DNA of 25,156 bases from an uncultured Collinsella sp. (lineage in GTDB: Bacteria; Actinomycetota; Coriobacteriia; Coriobacteriales; Coriobacteriaceae). The stretch lies in NCBI GenBank assembly GCA_900754275.1, contig CAAECF010000065.1, positions 1 through 25,156 of the forward strand. The letters run 5' to 3'. Positions 14,543-21,974 of the stretch are shown here, piece after piece (position 1 is the first letter of the stretch; every line of letters starts with the position of its first letter). The position numbers and the translations under genes were made by a program. The notes beneath the pieces are model-generated. The model was not told where the DNA came from. It ran no database searches and saw only the letters and a program-made list of their open reading frames with translations.

Positions 14543-16486
14543 CTAGAACGTTCCGCCGCCGCCTCCGCCGACGCCGCCACCACCGCCGCCAGAGAAGCCG
14601 CCGCCGCTGCCGCCGCTCGAGCTATCGGAGCTCGAAGCCAGCTCGCGGATGGTCTCGTGATACACATCGTTGAACGAATCGAGCGGAGACTCGTTGCCGT
14701 AGTGATGGTAATACCACCAGTAGCAGGGGTAGTTGTCGTAGAAATCGTCGCTGTTGCGCAGGTCCGCAGGCACGGCCTCGGCCAGCTGTCGCAGCACTTC
14801 TTTCGAAACGCCCAGGGCAACGCCCATCACCAGCAGCTTGTTCCACAGCACCAAATCGCCCGGGACGGCTTCCTTTAGGCGTGTGAAATCCTCGAGCCAA
14901 TGCTTGAGCGCCTTGCAGCGAGCCGCCACCTCGGCGCCCTCCGGCGTAAAGCGGCGGAACGTAAGGCCCACGCCGATACCCACCAGCGCAATCGGCACCG
15001 AGATAACCGCGGCGGTAATGTTCGCCTGTGCGCCATCGGTAAAGAAGATGGATCCCACGGGAACAAAGGCAATCAGGATACCAAGAACCAGGCAAAACAC
15101 CATTGCAACAATGCCGTCTGAGGCAACGTACTCGCTATCGGCCAGCTTGCCCTTAACGGTGTTCTGATAGTCCTCGAGCTTGTCGCCCACGGGTGTAGCG
15201 TGCTGCTTGACGTAGTGCTGCAGCTCGTCGAACGTGCGCGAGCGATCGCCGTTCTCGTCAGGCTTAGTACCGGCAAAGAAGACCTTGAGCACCATGTGGT
15301 CAATGCCCTTGGCCGACTTCCAGCCCGCATCACTCACCGTCACGCGATACGTCTGCTCTTCTTTTTCACGCCCCAACAGACCCTTCTTGGCCTTGGTCAC
15401 GGTCGCCTGCTCCAGCTTGATCACACGGTCGTCAGTGAGCTTCATGAGCGTGGCGATATATGCCTGATCGGGCACCTCGTTCCAGCTCATGAGGGCCGAA
15501 AGCACGGCGGGATGGTCGGCCGAAGGCACATCGCGGAAATATTCGTCCTGGAAAAGCGGCTTGGGCTTGCGCTTGCGCAGCTTGAGCATAACGATTGTGC
15601 CGGTAAAGGCCACCGCCGCAACAACACTTAGCACGGCAAGTGCATTGGCAATCATGCGAGCGTGAGCGCGGCGGGCGTTAGCTTCGTCGGCCCATTCCTT
15701 CTCTTCGCTCAGGATCGTTGACATGCGCTCTTCGCCCGAAGCGGCAAGCTGCGGCACCCAGTCGCTAGGGAAGGCGATGCGTGCCTCGGCGAATTCGCCC
15801 TGGTGCACGCAGGGAATGGTATAGGTGACCATGGGCTCGTCCTCATCGAGCGACACGTCGCCCGTCAGCGGACCATGGCCCCATGCGCGGAAGTTATCGC
15901 CCTTGACGGCCGCCGTCCCGGCAGCGGCATTCGCGAAGCACACTTCCATCTCGACGTCATCGGAATCCGCAGACCAGCCGTCACCTACGAACTTCCAGTA
16001 GAGCTCGGCGGTATCGGCCCAGTTCATAACCGCACCGGTCATGGTGTAGCTCACGTAGTAGATTGCGCTGTCGCCGCTCTCGTGAGGGCTGAACACCTTA
16101 ATCCTTACGCCGTCACCGGTCTGCTCGACCGTGTAGACGCCAGAGTCGCCCTTGTTCGCGCTATCGACTTTGTTAAACGCGGTGTCCTCTTCCTCGACAC
16201 TCAGCACGTCGACGCCCGCCGTGCCGCCCTGCTGGTTGGAGCCCGTATTGATCTCCCAAAACACGCCGTTGATGTCGTCGTCGAAATCAAACTGGCGTCC
16301 CTCGACAACGGTCAGCGATCCATCGGCCTCGACCGTGGCACTGATATAGGTCTGGGTCATGGAGTAGCCGTCGGCGTGCGCGGCGACAGGCAGCAGCAAC
16401 AACGCAAGCGCGACGAGCACGCAGACGGAAGCGAATCGCGCAAACAGGTGGCGCTGCCGGCTGACTTTGGCGGCGAGGGTGTTCAT
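14543..16486 (-). CDS. DUF2207 domain membrane protein with Gly-rich tail
   Basis: A 647-residue membrane protein. A signal peptide (hydrophobic 20-36, cleavage probably after AHA38) leads into an extracellular beta-rich DUF2207 region (YISATVEADGSLTVVEGRQFDF). A membrane segment follows at about 285-305, then a cytoplasmic part with EYFRDVPSADHPAVLSALMSWNEVPDQAYIATLMKLTDDRVI-like winged-helix features. Two further membrane segments precede a W..DF..LKEAVP / LAEAVPADL region. The end is a very Gly-rich run finishing GGGGTF, typical of the family (YciQ-like). Function is unknown. I start at the ATG preceded by AAAGGAT, which puts the signal peptide close to the N-terminus; the frame has an earlier ATG at 16555. 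The same paired repeat lies just outside both ends of the gene. Confidence 0.9.
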   Translation of the reverse strand: MNTLAAKVSRQRHLFARFASVCVLVALALLLLPVAAHADGYSMTQTYISATVEADGSLTVVEGRQFDFDDDINGVFWEINTGSNQQGGTAGVDVLSVEEEDTAFNKVDSANKGDSGVYTVEQTGDGVRIKVFSPHESGDSAIYYVSYTMTGAVMNWADTAELYWKFVGDGWSADSDDVEMEVCFANAAAGTAAVKGDNFRAWGHGPLTGDVSLDEDEPMVTYTIPCVHQGEFAEARIAFPSDWVPQLAASGEERMSTILSEEKEWADEANARRAHARMIANALAVLSVVAAVAFTGTIVMLKLRKRKPKPLFQDEYFRDVPSADHPAVLSALMSWNEVPDQAYIATLMKLTDDRVIKLEQATVTKAKKGLLGREKEEQTYRVTVSDAGWKSAKGIDHMVLKVFFAGTKPDENGDRSRTFDELQHYVKQHATPVGDKLEDYQNTVKGKLADSEYVASDGIVAMVFCLVLGILIAFVPVGSIFFTDGAQANITAAVISVPIALVGIGVGLTFRRFTPEGAEVAARCKALKHWLEDFTRLKEAVPGDLVLWNKLLVMGVALGVSKEVLRQLAEAVPADLRNSDDFYDNYPCYWWYYHHYGNESPLDSFNDVYHETIRELASSSDSSSGGSGGGFSGGGGGGVGGGGGGTF

Positions 16487-16609
16487 AGGCACATCCTTTG
16501 TCTGTAAAACCAACAGCGCCATTGTCCCACGTTTGCGGGTACGCATGACGAACATCTAGGCGACCGGAGCGCCAAACGGGATGAAAGTCACACCCGCACC
16601 CCAACAGCC

Positions 16610-16650
16610 AGTCATTGGGGACGTTCTTAAATGACCAGTCATTAGGGACA
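16610..16650. repeat. Paired 27-nt-spaced repeat, right copy
   Basis: AGTCATTGGGGACG (16610) and AGTCATTAGGGACA (16637) lie exactly 27 bases apart. The junction is a clean dyad, AATGAC-CA-GTCATT (16630-16643). The pair matches the left copy at 14422-14463 in orientation and spacing. Confidence 0.6.
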
Positions 16651-16829
16651 CCCTTGGCATGGCCTGCGCCAGCAATAGATACCACTTCACAGCTCCGTCA
16701 CAGGTGTAGCGGCTTTGTGTGGGCGCGGCATGCGCTGACTGAGCCGCCAGCCGAGGGGCATAAAGTAGTTGAGCGAAAACGGTTTGCCCCTTTGCCGTTC
16801 GCTCGAGGATCATGTCCCCCTTTTCCGCG

Positions 16830-16865
16830 GAAACCCCGGCAGTTGCGAAGAGCTGCCGGGGTTTC
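16830..16865. terminator. 13-bp perfect hairpin, possible terminator
   Basis: GAAACCCCGGCAG (16830-16842) pairs with CTGCCGGGGTTTC (16853-16865). On the plus strand it is followed by TGTCGTTTG, a weak T-rich tail. No upstream plus-strand gene needs it, so its role is unclear. Confidence 0.4.
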
Positions 16866-16988
16866 TGTCGTTTGTGAGGCTAAGTCGGTACGCAGCGATC
16901 GAGACCTTGAGCCGCAAACCCACCGTGCGCAATGCGCACCGCCGCCAACTTGTGAGCGCGGCAACGCCTTCCCTGCCAAGCCCCGCGC

Positions 16989-16994
16989 TATACT
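16989..16994 (+). promoter_or_regulatory. -10 box implying a leaderless GluQ-RS mRNA
   Basis: TATACT ends 7 bases before the GluQ-RS ATG, which would place the transcription start at or next to the ATG. No Shine-Dalgarno is present in the preceding bases, consistent with leaderless translation. No good -35 box was found. Confidence 0.5.
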
Positions 16995-17001
16995 CATCCG
17001 C

Positions 17002-18003
17002 ATGGATATCAAAACACGCAACATAGCAACGCCCGCCGCGGACGCACCAGCAACGGCAGTGCCCACCCCCGTCGTGGGCCGCTTTGCCCCGTCGCCCTCG
17101 GGCCGCATGCACTTGGGCAACGTGTTCAGCTGCCTGTGCGCATGGCTTTCGGCCCGCAGCCAGGGCGGCAGCATCGTGTTGCGTATCGAGGACCTGGACG
17201 ATCGCTGCAAGCGCCCGGAACTTGCCGCTCAACTGATTGACGATCTGACCTGGCTGGGGCTCGAGTGGGACGAAGGCCCCTACTACCAGCACGATCGCCT
17301 GGATCTGTACGAGGACGCCCTGCGCCAGCTGCAAGACGCCGGCCTCACCTATCCCTGTTTTTGCACGCGTGCCGAGCTCCACGCCGCGAGCGCGCCGCAT
17401 GCCAGCGACGGCGCGCCCATCTACCGCGGTGCCTGCCGAAACCTTTCTGCCGAAGAGGTCGCCCGCCGCAGTGAGCTGCGCGCCCCGGCCACGCGCCTGC
17501 GCGTGCCCGCCGTCGACGACCTCGCAGACGATGTGATCGAATTCGTGGACCGCACGTATGGTGCCCAATGCGAGGCGCTCGCCACCGAGTGCGGCGACTT
17601 TTTGGTGCGCCGCAGCGACGGCGTGTTTGCCTATCAGCTGGCCGTGGTGGTCGATGACGCCGCCATGGGTATTACCGAGATCGTACGCGGATGCGACCTG
17701 CTTGGCTCCACGCCGCGCCAGATCTATCTGCAGCATCTGCTGGAACTGCCCACACCACACTACGCGCACATTCCGCTGCTCATGTCACCGGACGGCCGCC
17801 GCCTTTCCAAGCGCGATCGCGATCTGGACCTGGGCGAGCTCCGCGCCCGCTTTGGCACACCCGAGGCACTGCTGGGCTGGCTCGCCGGGCAAGCGGGCAT
17901 CGCGCCGGACACCATGCCGCGCTCTGCCGAGCAACTGATCGAGCACTTTAGCTGGGGTGTTATCCGCGCACACCGGGAAAACATCACCATAACGGTCGAG
18001 TAG
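17002..18003 (+). CDS. gluQRS: Glutamyl-Q tRNA(Asp) synthetase
   Basis: This truncated paralogue of glutamyl-tRNA synthetase attaches glutamate to queuosine at position 34 of tRNA-Asp, rather than to a tRNA 3' end. The class I motifs are present as GRFAPSPSGRMHLGN (HIGH-like, 26-40) and RLSKRD (KMSKS-like, 267-272). The family zinc site is visible as C119-x-C121 and Y141-x3-C145 (PCFCTR ... IYRGAC). At 333 residues it lacks the anticodon-binding domain of full-length GluRS (about 470 residues), which supports the GluQ-RS call. The start is the first ATG giving this N-terminus; it has no Shine-Dalgarno but a TATACT box just upstream. It converges on a metallophosphoesterase gene 17 bases away. 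Confidence 0.93.
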   Translation: MDIKTRNIATPAADAPATAVPTPVVGRFAPSPSGRMHLGNVFSCLCAWLSARSQGGSIVLRIEDLDDRCKRPELAAQLIDDLTWLGLEWDEGPYYQHDRLDLYEDALRQLQDAGLTYPCFCTRAELHAASAPHASDGAPIYRGACRNLSAEEVARRSELRAPATRLRVPAVDDLADDVIEFVDRTYGAQCEALATECGDFLVRRSDGVFAYQLAVVVDDAAMGITEIVRGCDLLGSTPRQIYLQHLLELPTPHYAHIPLLMSPDGRRLSKRDRDLDLGELRARFGTPEALLGWLAGQAGIAPDTMPRSAEQLIEHFSWGVIRAHRENITITVE

Positions 18004-18020
18004 CCAAATACGCCCCGCCC

Positions 18021-18746
18021 CTACGCAACATCCCAAGGCTGGAGCTCGTCGCCCAGGCGAACGATGCAGTCGTAGAGCACGGTGTGACGCTCGGCCGGGT
18101 TGGCGTCGCGATGAAAATGGCCGTAGTACCAGCGCTTGTAGTCCAAGCGTTCTTCCAGCTCATCGAAAAATGCCGTGAGTCGATCAACGCCGGGGCAATC
18201 CCAGCCGGGCGCCGGATAGAGCGTGGGCGAAAGCATGTGCGTAGAGCAGGTGTGGGTGATTACGTAGTCGACCTTCCAGCCCACGCTGTCGAGCTTTGTC
18301 CGTGCCTCCTCAAAGTTGCGCTCGTCCGGCAGCTCCTGTGGCCACCAGCTGGAATACGGAATGCGGTATTCCTTGTCCACGCTCGTGGCACCGCCCATAG
18401 TAAAGATCGTTGAGTTGTCGAGCTCAAAAACCTCGCCACGCGTCAGGCGCCGTATGGGAGAGGTGTCCGACAGGCGCTGCGTCAGCCCACCGTGCCACAG
18501 CTCCATGGAACACTCCGCCCAGTGATCGAAACGCTCGTGGTTGCCGTCGACGAACAGCACGGTATAGGGGCGCGACTCCAGCCAAGCGATATCGGCGCAC
18601 TCCTCGGCAGAGAAATCCCACGGAAAGCCAAAGTCGCCCGCGACAATCAGATAGTCGTCGCCCGTCAGACTATCCCCAAGCTCCCAGTCGCGCAGCTTTT
18701 GCATGTCGACGCCGCCGTGAATATCGCCCGTCACATAGACCGTCAT
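18021..18746 (-). CDS. Calcineurin-like metallophosphoesterase
   Basis: 241 residues, cytoplasmic. The metal-binding motifs appear in order: TGDIHGG (D-x-H), VAGDFG, DGNHERF (GNHE), YVITHTC and YYGHFH (the GH.H motif). The second motif reads GDFGFPW where many relatives have GD..D. The substrate is unknown; relatives hydrolyse phosphodiesters or phosphomonoesters. I start at MTVYVTGDIHGG, which puts the first motif at the usual place; an earlier in-frame ATG at 18782 would add 12 residues. A second, sequence-unrelated phosphoesterase (PPP type) lies at 20292-21053. Confidence 0.88.
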   Translation of the reverse strand: MTVYVTGDIHGGVDMQKLRDWELGDSLTGDDYLIVAGDFGFPWDFSAEECADIAWLESRPYTVLFVDGNHERFDHWAECSMELWHGGLTQRLSDTSPIRRLTRGEVFELDNSTIFTMGGATSVDKEYRIPYSSWWPQELPDERNFEEARTKLDSVGWKVDYVITHTCSTHMLSPTLYPAPGWDCPGVDRLTAFFDELEERLDYKRWYYGHFHRDANPAERHTVLYDCIVRLGDELQPWDVA

Positions 18747-18831
18747 CGGATTACCACTTCCCTGTAAGTCACTAGCCCGCATTCTGCACGATCACTAGGT
18801 CAACCGTTCCAGCCCTTCCATCCCTTAGGGC

Positions 18832-19071
18832 TTACCCCTCGTTCTTCCATCCAAACGGATCGAGCACCCAAAAAACCAGATCGAGCACGCCGCCGGTCAT
18901 CATGGCGCCGGCAAGGGCCATGCAAACGTGCAGAGAGACGGCACTTCGGAGCACGTCGAACGGCCCCAGAACAGCCAGCAGCGCGACCACTGCGCCGGCA
19001 AGGCACAGCGCGAGGCACGGTCCCGCGTCCTTGACGCACTTCTTTGCGAGATGCTTGGTGTTGTCACTCAT
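18832..19071 (-). CDS. Small two-helix membrane protein of unknown function
   Basis: 79 residues with two hydrophobic segments (GPCLALCLAGAVVALLAVLG and HVCMALAGAMMTGGVLDLVFWVL) and a short charged tail ending GWKNEG. I do not recognise the family. AAGGAG lies 10 bases before the chosen ATG. The frame is open further upstream to 19221 but without hydrophobic or conserved-looking sequence. It lies between the metallophosphoesterase gene and the 180-bp inverted repeat. Confidence 0.65.
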   Translation of the reverse strand: MSDNTKHLAKKCVKDAGPCLALCLAGAVVALLAVLGPFDVLRSAVSLHVCMALAGAMMTGGVLDLVFWVLDPFGWKNEG

Positions 19072-19233
19072 CAATATCGAACTCCTTAGAGGGTCGTTGT
19101 TTGGGTACATGCCGTCGCGACAGAGCAGGACGGCAAGGCAAGTGTCACATGTCGTGCGGACATCAATGGAGAAACCGCCTGCTCGACCAACCCTTGACGC
19201 CGTTTTGCATCGGCCCACCATCCCCTGCTATCG

Positions 19234-19413
19234 AGGTCTAATACTTTCCGGAGAAGTGAACGGCTGTTTTTAGACCCCTGAAGCATCCACATTTTTCGAC
19301 GGCAAAAATCGCAGGATTTCAGCACCGAAACCGCAGGAAACGACACGCTCAAAGCGTCGATGCTTCGGGGGTCCGATTTAGCTCGTTCACTTCTCCGGAA
19401 AAGTATTAGACCT
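19234..19413. repeat. 180-bp long inverted repeat element (MITE-like or large hairpin)
   Basis: The terminal arms, 29 bases at 19234-19262 and 30 bases at 19384-19413, are complementary apart from a single-base bulge. A second 15-bp stem pairs 19273-19287 with 19359-19373 (one G-T pair), after a symmetric 10-base interior loop. The centre contains further small pairings and two copies of CGCAGGA. No open reading frame of interest lies inside. This fits a non-autonomous mobile element or a large REP-type hairpin. Clear target-site duplications are not visible. Confidence 0.75.
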
Positions 19414-19504
19414 TGATTCTTTGCCGCCCCGAGGGTGCGCCGCTTCCTTCTCTGGAACCCTCACTAGCACTGGCGCCCCTAGCCGCTACGAGCGCAAGCG
19501 TGCC

Positions 19505-19537
19505 TATAATGAGACATGTTTCCTGATGAGAAAGGAA
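19505..19537 (+). promoter_or_regulatory. -10 box and ribosome site of the 19545 gene
   Basis: A consensus TATAAT (19505-19510) is followed by AAAGGAA (19531-19537) seven bases before the ATG. The -35 region is not consensus. The promoter lies outside and just downstream of the 180-bp inverted repeat. Confidence 0.6.
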
Positions 19538-19544
19538 TCCAGAT

Positions 19545-20279
19545 ATGGACGAAGTCAACCACGCCGTTTTGGACAATCTTCGGGAGTTTTTCAGCCGTGT
19601 CGACAGCGCGCGCAACAGTGTATCCCCGATTGAAAAGCCAGATAGCGACCCAATAGAAATAGACGTCAAGGACTTTGTCGCTCTGTGCAATAAACCTGAA
19701 AGCTGCACCAAGGACGATGCCTACAAGCTTGGTGAGACAATACTCACTCTAAATGGTCTTGATGAAAACAAACTTAAGGGGATGAAAGCTGCTCTCAAAA
19801 ACAATACATGGAATGCCTGGTGTGAAGATAATGGCATAAAAGCATCCGCAGATAACGCCACTTTCTACCTTGTGCTCAAGCGCCGCACCGACGATCAGCA
19901 GCACTATCATTTTTACTTCGATAAAGATACGGTTGCAGAAATCGATGCCTTTGATCCCTTTTTAATTAAAGGACAGAATGGCGAACGATTTTTAAACCAG
20001 CAATGGCATGTGCTCATCTCTGTGCTCGCATACCTTGATGTCGCTCACGCTTTAAGCAGCGATCAGCACGAATACCATTGCCTGTATCAACATATTAAGA
20101 AGTTGGACAAAGGCGATTTAAGTGCGTTGCATTTACAATTCCTCTGTTCTGCCAGCACCCGCATCAAGCTTCAAGTTGTTAAACCGAAAACGACCACGAA
20201 GGCACAGACAACAACGTATCACACTAAAGCAATGAACGAATGGCTTGAAGCAGCACTGCGTAAATTAGCCGGCAAATAA
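19545..20279 (+). CDS. Uncharacterised protein, probably horizontally acquired
   Basis: 244 residues, no signal peptide or membrane segment. I do not recognise the family. The first half is rich in charged residues with helix-like pattern (DEVNHAVLDNLREFFSRVDSARN; DAYKLGETILTLNGLDENK). The middle has a Tyr/His/Asp-rich strand region (ATFYLVLKRRTDDQQHYHFYFDKD). The C-terminus is Lys/Thr-rich, then a helix (AMNEWLEAALRKLAGK). Base composition is visibly more A/T-rich than every neighbouring gene, with many A- and T-ending codons, suggesting recent transfer. It has its own consensus -10 and Shine-Dalgarno and sits beside the long inverted repeat. Its stop is 12 bases from that of the converging phosphatase gene. 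Confidence 0.8.
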   Translation: MDEVNHAVLDNLREFFSRVDSARNSVSPIEKPDSDPIEIDVKDFVALCNKPESCTKDDAYKLGETILTLNGLDENKLKGMKAALKNNTWNAWCEDNGIKASADNATFYLVLKRRTDDQQHYHFYFDKDTVAEIDAFDPFLIKGQNGERFLNQQWHVLISVLAYLDVAHALSSDQHEYHCLYQHIKKLDKGDLSALHLQFLCSASTRIKLQVVKPKTTTKAQTTTYHTKAMNEWLEAALRKLAGK

Positions 20280-20291
20280 TCGCCCGCCAAC

Positions 20292-21053
20292 CTACTCCAG
20301 CCCCGGTCCGCTGTACTTCCCTGTTTCCGAGTCGTAGCTCAGCACGGCGACCTCGCCGTTCTTCATGACGTTCCCGTCGATGTAGTAGTGGCTGGCCCCG
20401 TCATGCCAGATGCCGCGGTAGCCCGCGATGCCCGAGACGGTCTCGGTGTTGATGTGCCCAGCGATAACATCAAGGTAGAACTCATGCCCCACGTAATCGG
20501 GCATCATCATGGTAAACGACTCAGCAGACGTGCCGAGCTTCCAGTACTCGCCGGCCTCCTCGTCAACGCCGGCGTGCACAAAGACCTGGCCGAAGGGGCT
20601 TTCGTAAAAGTAAGGGAGTTTGCGAATCCACGCGATTATGTCCGCGTGCTCGGCCTTTATGCGCTCAACCGTAAAGGCGTAGGCCTCCTCGAACTCCCTG
20701 AGCCTCAAAAGGCGCTTAACGTGCTTGAATGCCTCGGCGTCTAAGAAGCTCTTGGCCGTTGCCAGATTGCTGTCGGCGAGTATCCATGCCTGCGTGAAAT
20801 TGGGGTCCTTCACCTCGTCAATGTACTCGAGAAACATCTCCTCGTGGTTACCACGCAGCGCCACGACGCGATCGCCGTACCGCTTTTGCAGGTCCATGAT
20901 GAGCTCGAAGACCCCGAGCGAATCGGGACCTCGGTCGCAGTAGTCGCCAAGCAAAACCAGCTTGGAATCCTCGGCATCGAGGTCGACGGTGGAAAGCGAT
21001 GCCTTAAAGGCGTCCAAGCACCCGTGAATGTCACTCATAGCGTAGATATGCAC
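20292..21053 (-). CDS. PPP-family metallophosphatase (serine/threonine phosphatase or ApaH-like)
   Basis: 253 residues with the phosphoprotein-phosphatase signatures in order: SDIHGC (7-12), LLGDYCDRGPDS, ALRGNHEEM, then a late VFVHAGVD and AGHINTE, giving the usual metal ligands. Such enzymes dephosphorylate Ser/Thr proteins or split dinucleoside tetraphosphates; which applies here is not readable. I choose a GTG start at 21053 because AGGAGG lies six bases upstream and it gives the compact (M)HIYAMSDIHGC N-terminus. The frame's earlier ATG at 21137 would add 28 unlikely residues. Confidence 0.9.
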   Translation of the reverse strand: MHIYAMSDIHGCLDAFKASLSTVDLDAEDSKLVLLGDYCDRGPDSLGVFELIMDLQKRYGDRVVALRGNHEEMFLEYIDEVKDPNFTQAWILADSNLATAKSFLDAEAFKHVKRLLRLREFEEAYAFTVERIKAEHADIIAWIRKLPYFYESPFGQVFVHAGVDEEAGEYWKLGTSAESFTMMMPDYVGHEFYLDVIAGHINTETVSGIAGYRGIWHDGASHYYIDGNVMKNGEVAVLSYDSETGKYSGPGLE

Positions 21054-21413
21054 GTATGACCTCCTGTTTGCGTCGGGACCCCACTCGTTTGCGCCATGCG
21101 GCGCGGCGGCCCCTCTGACTTCGCGGGCACCGGGCAACCTTGTCCTGTCACACCCCTCAACATGGTTAAAAGTATATCTCGCCGTGCGGACACAAATTTA
21201 TGCCTGAGCTCCGGGCGCCCCGCGCGCTTGGCCTCAACCCAACCCAAAAACTCATCCAACATTAATCTTGGCTCAAGAATCGCTTAATCTATAACCTGCA
21301 CTATAGAGTTCGACCAAGGGCGGGGCGGCGCCGCGCAACGCAGGCCGCCGAACGCAACACTCGCGCCCGGGCAGATCGCCCGGCGTCGCGCCCATCGAAC
21401 GAAAGGACAGGTC
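21054..21413. promoter_or_regulatory. Divergent intergenic region; promoter for the DUF4342-RR-HK operon
   Basis: No gene seen. TTGGCT (21268-21273) and TATAAC (21290-21295), 16 bases apart, make a plausible plus-strand promoter, leaving a GC-rich leader of over 100 bases before the DUF4342 ATG. On the minus strand TATACT (21176 down to 21171) is a possible -10 for the phosphatase gene. The rest is GC-rich without a recognised riboswitch. Confidence 0.5.
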
Positions 21414-21956
21414 ATGGACGACCTCGAAAAAGTTGAAACCATCCGCACCAAGTGCAACGTGAGCTACACCGACGCCAAAGCCGCGCTCGACGCCGCCGAC
21501 GGCAACGTTCTGGACGCCATCATTTGGCTCGAGTCGCAGGGCAAGACCCAGACCACGTCGGCGCACGCCGCCACCGAGTCCGAGCCGGTCGATGAGCCCT
21601 CGGCCGAGATGGTCGCTGCGCAGGCCGCCTACGAAAAGTCGAGCGAAAAGACCGACTTCTCCAAGAAGATGGACAGCGTATGGGAGTACCTCAAAAAGCT
21701 CTTCCGCCTGAGCCTGGAGACCAAGTTTATCGCCACGCGCCGCGACGCCATCATCCTCAACATTCCCATCCTGATCCCCATCGTCGCCCTGTTTGCCTGG
21801 GGCGCCACGATATGGCTGATGCTGCTTGGCCTGTTCTTTGGCATGCGCTACCGCATCGATAGCGACGGCGACGTGCCCGGCAGTATCAACAACCTGATGG
21901 ATCACGCCGCCGACGCCGCGGACGGCATCAAGCAGAATCTGAACGACGACAAGTAA
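21414..21956 (+). CDS. UBA-like/DUF4342 domain membrane-associated protein
   Basis: 180 residues. Residues 1-42 (LEKVETIRTKCNVSYTDAKAALDAADGNVLDAIIWLE) resemble the UBA-like three-helix domain seen at the N-terminus of EF-Ts. A polar linker follows, then a DUF4342-like region: a basic stretch (FIATRRDAIILNIPIL) leading into a hydrophobic segment of about 30 residues and MRYRID. The domain naming is from memory of the families. It is the first gene of an operon, 18 bases before the chosen response-regulator start. Its role is unknown; the location suggests an accessory to the two-component system. The ATG follows AAAGGA. Confidence 0.85.
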   Translation: MDDLEKVETIRTKCNVSYTDAKAALDAADGNVLDAIIWLESQGKTQTTSAHAATESEPVDEPSAEMVAAQAAYEKSSEKTDFSKKMDSVWEYLKKLFRLSLETKFIATRRDAIILNIPILIPIVALFAWGATIWLMLLGLFFGMRYRIDSDGDVPGSINNLMDHAADAADGIKQNLNDDK

Positions 21957-21974
21957 TCGCAGATGGGGGCACGT

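Larger units (their letters stand above)
16487..17001. other. Gene-free region with repeats and two hairpins before GluQ-RS
   Basis: I see no gene. From left to right there are the right copy of the paired repeat (16610-16650), a stem GAGCGAA..CGG / CCG.TTCGCTC (about 16769-16804), a perfect 13-bp hairpin (GAAACCCCGGCAG at 16830-16842 with 16853-16865), and a TATACT box just before the GluQ-RS start. An open frame runs through the region into GluQ-RS, but it lacks conservation-like features and a ribosome site. Confidence 0.5.
19072..19544. other. Gene-free region dominated by a 180-bp inverted repeat
   Basis: No gene seen. The left part (19072-19233) carries the upstream sequence of the small membrane protein. 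The centre is the inverted repeat at 19234-19413. The right part holds the promoter and ribosome site of the 19545 gene. Confidence 0.6.

Noticed and set aside
16615..17001. N-terminal extension of GluQ-RS to an ATG at 16615
   Set aside because: It would translate through the repeat pair and two hairpins, has no homology to GluQ-RS, and the TATACT box before 17002 supports the shorter form.
16810..17769. Minus-strand 319-codon frame opposite GluQ-RS
   Set aside because: Antisense to a gene with intact synthetase motifs; no domain of its own.
18811..18832. AGCCCT/AGGGCT hairpin at the end of the small membrane protein gene
   Set aside because: It overlaps the stop codon and has no T-run in the direction of transcription, so it is not called a terminator.
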